Shown in pieces: positions 12,354 to 15,247 of a DNA stretch of 15,247 nucleotides (its first letter is position 1; every line of letters begins with the position of its first letter). The stretch spans positions 1 through 15,247 of the forward strand of contig JAZNII010000067.1 of assembly GCA_045577415.1 (NCBI GenBank), written 5' to 3'. The notes below the pieces were generated by a model. That model ran no database searches, had not been told where the DNA came from, and was given only the letters and a program-made list of their open reading frames with translations. This DNA comes from SVTX01 sp045577415. GTDB lineage: Bacteria > Bacillota > Clostridia > Oscillospirales > CAG-272. Made by a program: the position numbers and the translations under genes.

Positions 12354-13865
12354 ATGAAAATTAAGGTTTTTTCTTTGGTTGTCACATTGCTGATGCTGGT
12401 CAGCTTGTTTGCGTGTGACGTTGAGTACAATAACGATATCAAAACAGATGCACCTGCGTCCGAGGAGAGCTCCCAGATAAAATCCGAAGATAGCACCGAA
12501 GAAAGCTCTGAAGAAAGCTCTGAAGCAGAAAGCGATGCTTACACGCCTGACAAGGTCGAGGTGAAGGCATATCTTGCTGAATTGCTTGGTGGATATTTTG
12601 TAAGTCCTTATAGCTATATTCCCGAGACCATGTTGCCTTCCTATGAGTCGAGATTGGTGGATGCCAACAGCGTAAAAACCGATTATTCGAGCTTTGTTGG
12701 GGTGTCGGACATTCAAAAGATGGGAATGGGCGAGCAGTGGAATATGATATCGCAGAATCTGACTCAGTCGCAGATATTTTTCACTGTTCTCAGCAGTGTA
12801 GAAACGATAACCACCACTTCTGTGGTAGTATTCAACAATTATATTGATAGCAATCCTGCTTTTACGGCGGAATATACCTTCGTGGAGGGTATTTACACGG
12901 TTACGATCAAATGTGATGCCGATACCATTTATTACGTTTTGGATTATGCAAGTGTAATTCCCGGATTGGGCGAGCAGGCTGTCCAGATCGCAATGAGTAT
13001 GGATCTGGACAGCAAGGTCAAAACCGTCAGAGTTCAGCTTACCGACTTGTACGTGCTGGCATATACCGTCGAGGATAACGGCTATTCGTTTGCGATAAAG
13101 TACGGCTATGACGGCGAAATAGAAGGAGTTGAGGTAACGGGTGTGAGAAGTGCCAGCTTCCAGATTGCTCGCAATAAGGACGGTGTTGTTGAAGGCAAAA
13201 TTTACGAATACATTACTGCCGGAGCTGGGGGTATTAGAGAAGATGTTTCAAGCGCGGCAGCAGAGTTTTACATCTCCGATAAGTATGTAACCGCAGTAGG
13301 AAACAAAGCAGATGGAATGCTTGCATTTAGGGGATATATATGCGAACTCTACAACGTCGAGAGCGGAGAGCTGATCGCGTATGAGGTGAAAGAGACTCTC
13401 AGCGGCATTGAATACAATACGCTGTGGTTTGATTTGAATGACATCGCAGGGATATCCTCTATTAAATACACTCCCAAAACCGACGATGCCAAGGAGATGT
13501 TTTTTGTAAACGGCTCGGATAACGCATGGGAAACAAAGAACGTTAGCGTGCGCGATTGGAGTAGAAGATTCGATATTGAATTCCGCAAGCAGTATTATTG
13601 CTATTACGATGCCGAGCAGGAAGCTTATGTATCCGTGGCGGTAGACGTTCCTATGCTGTTTGTTCAGGAAGAGGTATATAAAGACCTTGCGGATGACGTA
13701 AAGAAGACCAATGGTATTGATATCCTTGTGACCGCCAATTCCGAAGATCTCGCAAAGCTATTGGGCGATTATGATGAACTCATTGGGGAATTTGCCGATG
13801 GTGAAAACAAGGTCAGCTCATCGGATATATCAGGGATCATTGGTGGCAAGGTTACTTTTGATTAA
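12354..13865 (+). CDS. Large secreted lipoprotein of unknown function
   Basis: A 503-residue protein starting MKIKVFSLVVTLLMLVSLFAC: two lysines, a hydrophobic core and a lipobox (LFA-C) with C21 as the lipidated cysteine, so it should be anchored to the outside of the cell membrane. Residues ~34-60 are a Ser/Glu-rich linker (SSQIKSEDSTEESSEESSEAE). The rest alternates charged and aromatic residues in a pattern of beta strands without a motif I recognise; there are no catalytic signatures, and no further long hydrophobic segment. ATG 12354 is preferred over GTG 12336, which would put six residues in front of a normal signal peptide and overlap the previous gene; GAGAGG at 12338-12343 is the likely ribosome site. 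It follows the membrane XRE gene by 14 bases, so the two are probably one operon. A role as external sensor or substrate-binding partner is inference. Confidence 0.84.
   Translation: MKIKVFSLVVTLLMLVSLFACDVEYNNDIKTDAPASEESSQIKSEDSTEESSEESSEAESDAYTPDKVEVKAYLAELLGGYFVSPYSYIPETMLPSYESRLVDANSVKTDYSSFVGVSDIQKMGMGEQWNMISQNLTQSQIFFTVLSSVETITTTSVVVFNNYIDSNPAFTAEYTFVEGIYTVTIKCDADTIYYVLDYASVIPGLGEQAVQIAMSMDLDSKVKTVRVQLTDLYVLAYTVEDNGYSFAIKYGYDGEIEGVEVTGVRSASFQIARNKDGVVEGKIYEYITAGAGGIREDVSSAAAEFYISDKYVTAVGNKADGMLAFRGYICELYNVESGELIAYEVKETLSGIEYNTLWFDLNDIAGISSIKYTPKTDDAKEMFFVNGSDNAWETKNVSVRDWSRRFDIEFRKQYYCYYDAEQEAYVSVAVDVPMLFVQEEVYKDLADDVKKTNGIDILVTANSEDLAKLLGDYDELIGEFADGENKVSSSDISGIIGGKVTFD
12498..12521 (+). 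repeat. Tandem 12-bp repeat in the lipoprotein linker
   Basis: GAAGAAAGCTCT occurs twice without a gap (12498-12509, 12510-12521), then degenerates into GAAGCAGAAAGC. It encodes EESS units of the linker, so copy-number change would alter linker length without shifting frame. Confidence 0.7.
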
Positions 13866-13889
13866 ATTGATTAGAGGTTAATATTTTTT

Positions 13890-13926
13890 AAGGAGATCGA
13901 AGCTTTTCGGTCTCCTTTGCTTTATT
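13890..13926 (+). terminator. Probable terminator of the XRE/lipoprotein operon
   Basis: AAGGAGATCGAA (13890-13901) pairs with TTCGGTCTCCTT (13906-13917) over 12 positions with one G-U and a GCTT loop. The following TTTGCTTTATT run is interrupted, so strength is moderate. It starts 24 bases after the lipoprotein stop. Confidence 0.75.
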
Positions 13927-13989
13927 CTGCCGCATCCCGTCTTGATACACAATTTTTTCATAAAACAAGTAAAAAAATCAATACTTTGA

Positions 13990-14018
13990 TTGACAAATCG
14001 CAAAAACTTTGATATAAT
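13990..14018 (+). promoter_or_regulatory. Sigma-A promoter of the TIM barrel protein gene
   Basis: TTGACA (13990-13995), a 17-bp spacer and TATAAT (14013-14018), both perfect consensus. The predicted start near 14025 leaves a leader of about 55 bases before GTG 14080. Confidence 0.92.
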
Positions 14019-14079
14019 ATAAAATGTGAATTTGTTTGCATTACACGATTTTACAAAATGCAAGGAAGGGAGGCAGAAC

Positions 14080-14949
14080 GTGAGCAATATTTTGATATGT
14101 GCGCCGTCGAGAATATACGAAGATCACCCTCGCGGCAGATTTTCATATACTGCTATGGTGGATTATTTCGCTAAGGTCGGTATCGGCGCTGTTGATATGT
14201 CCTTTGAGTCGCTTTCGAGACTTGACGACTCTCAAGCTGCCGTGCTTTACGCGGTGGCGAAGCGCGCGAGAGAGAAGAATATAAAGATACCCGTCTGTCA
14301 CCTGTCCTTTTATATGCCCGATCCTAAAAATCCCATTCTTATGGCAAATTACAGCCGTGAGCTTACCCACGGAATAGATATGGCGGCGCTTATGGGAATA
14401 CCCTTGGCGGTCGTTCATCCTATCGCTTGGTATTCGTCTGAGGTCAGCTACGGCGACTGGGTTAGAGCCAATATGGCGTTTCTGTCGCCCTTGGTCGAGT
14501 ACGGACGGGCGAAGGGCGTTAAGCTCTGCGTTGAGAATATGCCGTCCGACAAGGAAGCTGACGGCAACCATCTTTACGGCTCCTGCGCTCTGAATATTTC
14601 GGCACTTGCCGAAAAGCTCGGCGTAGGTATATGCTGGGACGTGGGTCACGCAAGCGTCAGCGGATATAAGCAGAGCGAGCAGATGCGGATACTTAAAGGC
14701 AAAATTGACGTTCTGCATATTCACGACAACGGCGGAAAGGGACAAAAGGACGCTCACCTGCTCCCCTTTGACGGAAACGTCGATTGGAGGGACATAGCCT
14801 TTGGTCTGCGATGTTGCGATTTTGACGGAATACTTGATATTGAGGTCACTGCTTGGGCGCTTCCCGGTGACGAGGCAACGAGAAATGAGTTTGGCGGCAA
14901 GATAATCAACAGAGCAAAAAGACTTTTGACAATGGCGGATCTTATTTAA
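14080..14949 (+). CDS. Sugar phosphate isomerase/epimerase-like TIM barrel protein
   Basis: A 289-residue cytoplasmic protein of the xylose isomerase-like / AP endonuclease 2 superfamily. Barrel strands carry likely divalent-metal ligands: H113 (AVVHPIAW), E152 (LCVENMP), D187 and H190 (CWDVGHA), H213/H215 (VLHIHDN) and E255 (LDIEVTAW). Members isomerise or epimerise sugars and inositols; the exact substrate is not evident. Start GTG 14080 is chosen because AAGGGAGG (14066-14073) lies 6 bases upstream. The longer in-frame start at 14026 would begin almost at the transcription start and add 18 residues unlike the family, which starts with a short strand such as SNILICAPS. A 7-bp hairpin (GGATCTT/AAGATCC, 14937-14954) straddles the stop codon but has no T run, so transcription may continue into cysS. 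Confidence 0.86.
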   Translation: MSNILICAPSRIYEDHPRGRFSYTAMVDYFAKVGIGAVDMSFESLSRLDDSQAAVLYAVAKRAREKNIKIPVCHLSFYMPDPKNPILMANYSRELTHGIDMAALMGIPLAVVHPIAWYSSEVSYGDWVRANMAFLSPLVEYGRAKGVKLCVENMPSDKEADGNHLYGSCALNISALAEKLGVGICWDVGHASVSGYKQSEQMRILKGKIDVLHIHDNGGKGQKDAHLLPFDGNVDWRDIAFGLRCCDFDGILDIEVTAWALPGDEATRNEFGGKIINRAKRLLTMADLI

Positions 14950-14993
14950 GATCCTTGGCTAAAATACAGACAGACACATTTTGGAGACTGATA

Positions 14994-15247
14994 ATGATAC
15001 TTTATAATTCGCTTACAAGAAAAAGAGAAGAATTTATCCCCCGCGAGGAGGGTAAGGTCAGCATGTATACCTGCGGCCCTACCGTTTACCACTTCGCGCA
15101 CATAGGAAACCTCCGCACCTACATTATGGAGGACGTGCTTGAAAAGTATCTTTCTTACTGCGGCTACGAGGTCAACCGTGTTATGAACATCACCGACGTA
15201 GGACACCTGTCCAGCGACGGAGACACGGGCGAAGATAAGATGCTCAA
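14994..15247 (+). CDS. cysS: Cysteinyl-tRNA synthetase, N-terminal part (3' end outside window)
   Basis: The first 84 codons of a class I aminoacyl-tRNA synthetase that attaches cysteine to tRNA-Cys. MYTCGPTVYHFAHIGNLRTY contains the zinc-ligand cysteine and the HIGH-type ATP motif (HIGN), and VMNITDVGH follows as in all CysS proteins. ATG 14994 has GGAG at 14983-14986, seven bases upstream. The gap to the TIM barrel gene is only 44 bases with no clear promoter or T-box leader, so it is probably read from the upstream promoter or is weakly transcribed on its own. The gene runs off the window at base 15247. Confidence 0.96.
   Translation, partial: MILYNSLTRKREEFIPREEGKVSMYTCGPTVYHFAHIGNLRTYIMEDVLEKYLSYCGYEVNRVMNITDVGHLSSDGDTGEDKML

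Noticed and set aside
14950..14993. T-box or separate promoter for cysS
   Set aside because: Only 44 bases are available, with no conserved T-box sequence and no convincing -35/-10 pair.
1..15247. CRISPR array, tRNA or rRNA genes, insertion sequence or integrase
   Set aside because: No regularly spaced repeats, no cloverleaf or rRNA-like stretches, and no transposase or recombinase frames were seen on either strand.

Overview
The window looks like chromosomal DNA of a Gram-positive, low-to-mid GC member of Clostridia, plausibly an Oscillospirales-type gut bacterium. The basis is the protein types (YchF, TrmB, TruB, CysS, a YclM-type aspartate kinase, a PduQ/AdhE-like iron alcohol dehydrogenase), strong AGGAG-type ribosome sites, textbook sigma-A promoters (TTGACA, 17 bp, TATAAT) and dispersed palindromic repeats. 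The exact taxon is an inference; nothing here fixes it.

Layout. (1) Bases 1-3990, plus strand, are an accessory, defence-like operon whose promoter lies outside the window: the tail of a Fic protein with a C-terminal winged helix, a single-chain MmeI-like (type IIL/IIG) restriction-modification enzyme, a 66-residue unknown protein, and a HEPN protein resembling AbiU2 with an intact R-X4-H ribonuclease motif. It ends in a strong intrinsic terminator (3999-4031). (2) Bases 4066-6978 are housekeeping: ychF, trmB and truB with their own promoter and terminator, interrupted by a 26-bp perfect palindrome just ahead of truB. (3) Bases 7058-9617, minus strand, carry an aspartate kinase with a strong promoter, followed 4 bases later by a GH43-like glycosidase, an unusual pairing. 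(4) Bases 9727-11014, minus strand, carry an iron-dependent alcohol dehydrogenase with its own promoter and terminator. (5) Bases 11156-13926, plus strand, carry a candidate structured small RNA with its own extended -10 promoter and terminator, then a two-gene operon: a membrane-anchored XRE regulator with a zinc ribbon, and a large lipoprotein of unknown function. (6) Bases 13990-15247, plus strand, carry a sugar-isomerase-like TIM barrel protein and the first 84 codons of cysS.

How the parts work together. The left block can be read as layered anti-phage or selfish functions (modification/restriction, AMPylation, RNase). The translation and tRNA genes ychF, trmB, truB and cysS form the conserved background. 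The most novel-looking parts are the orphan small RNA next to the membrane XRE regulator/lipoprotein operon, and the small-ORF/HEPN pair behind the restriction enzyme. All functional links beyond gene family are inference from position.
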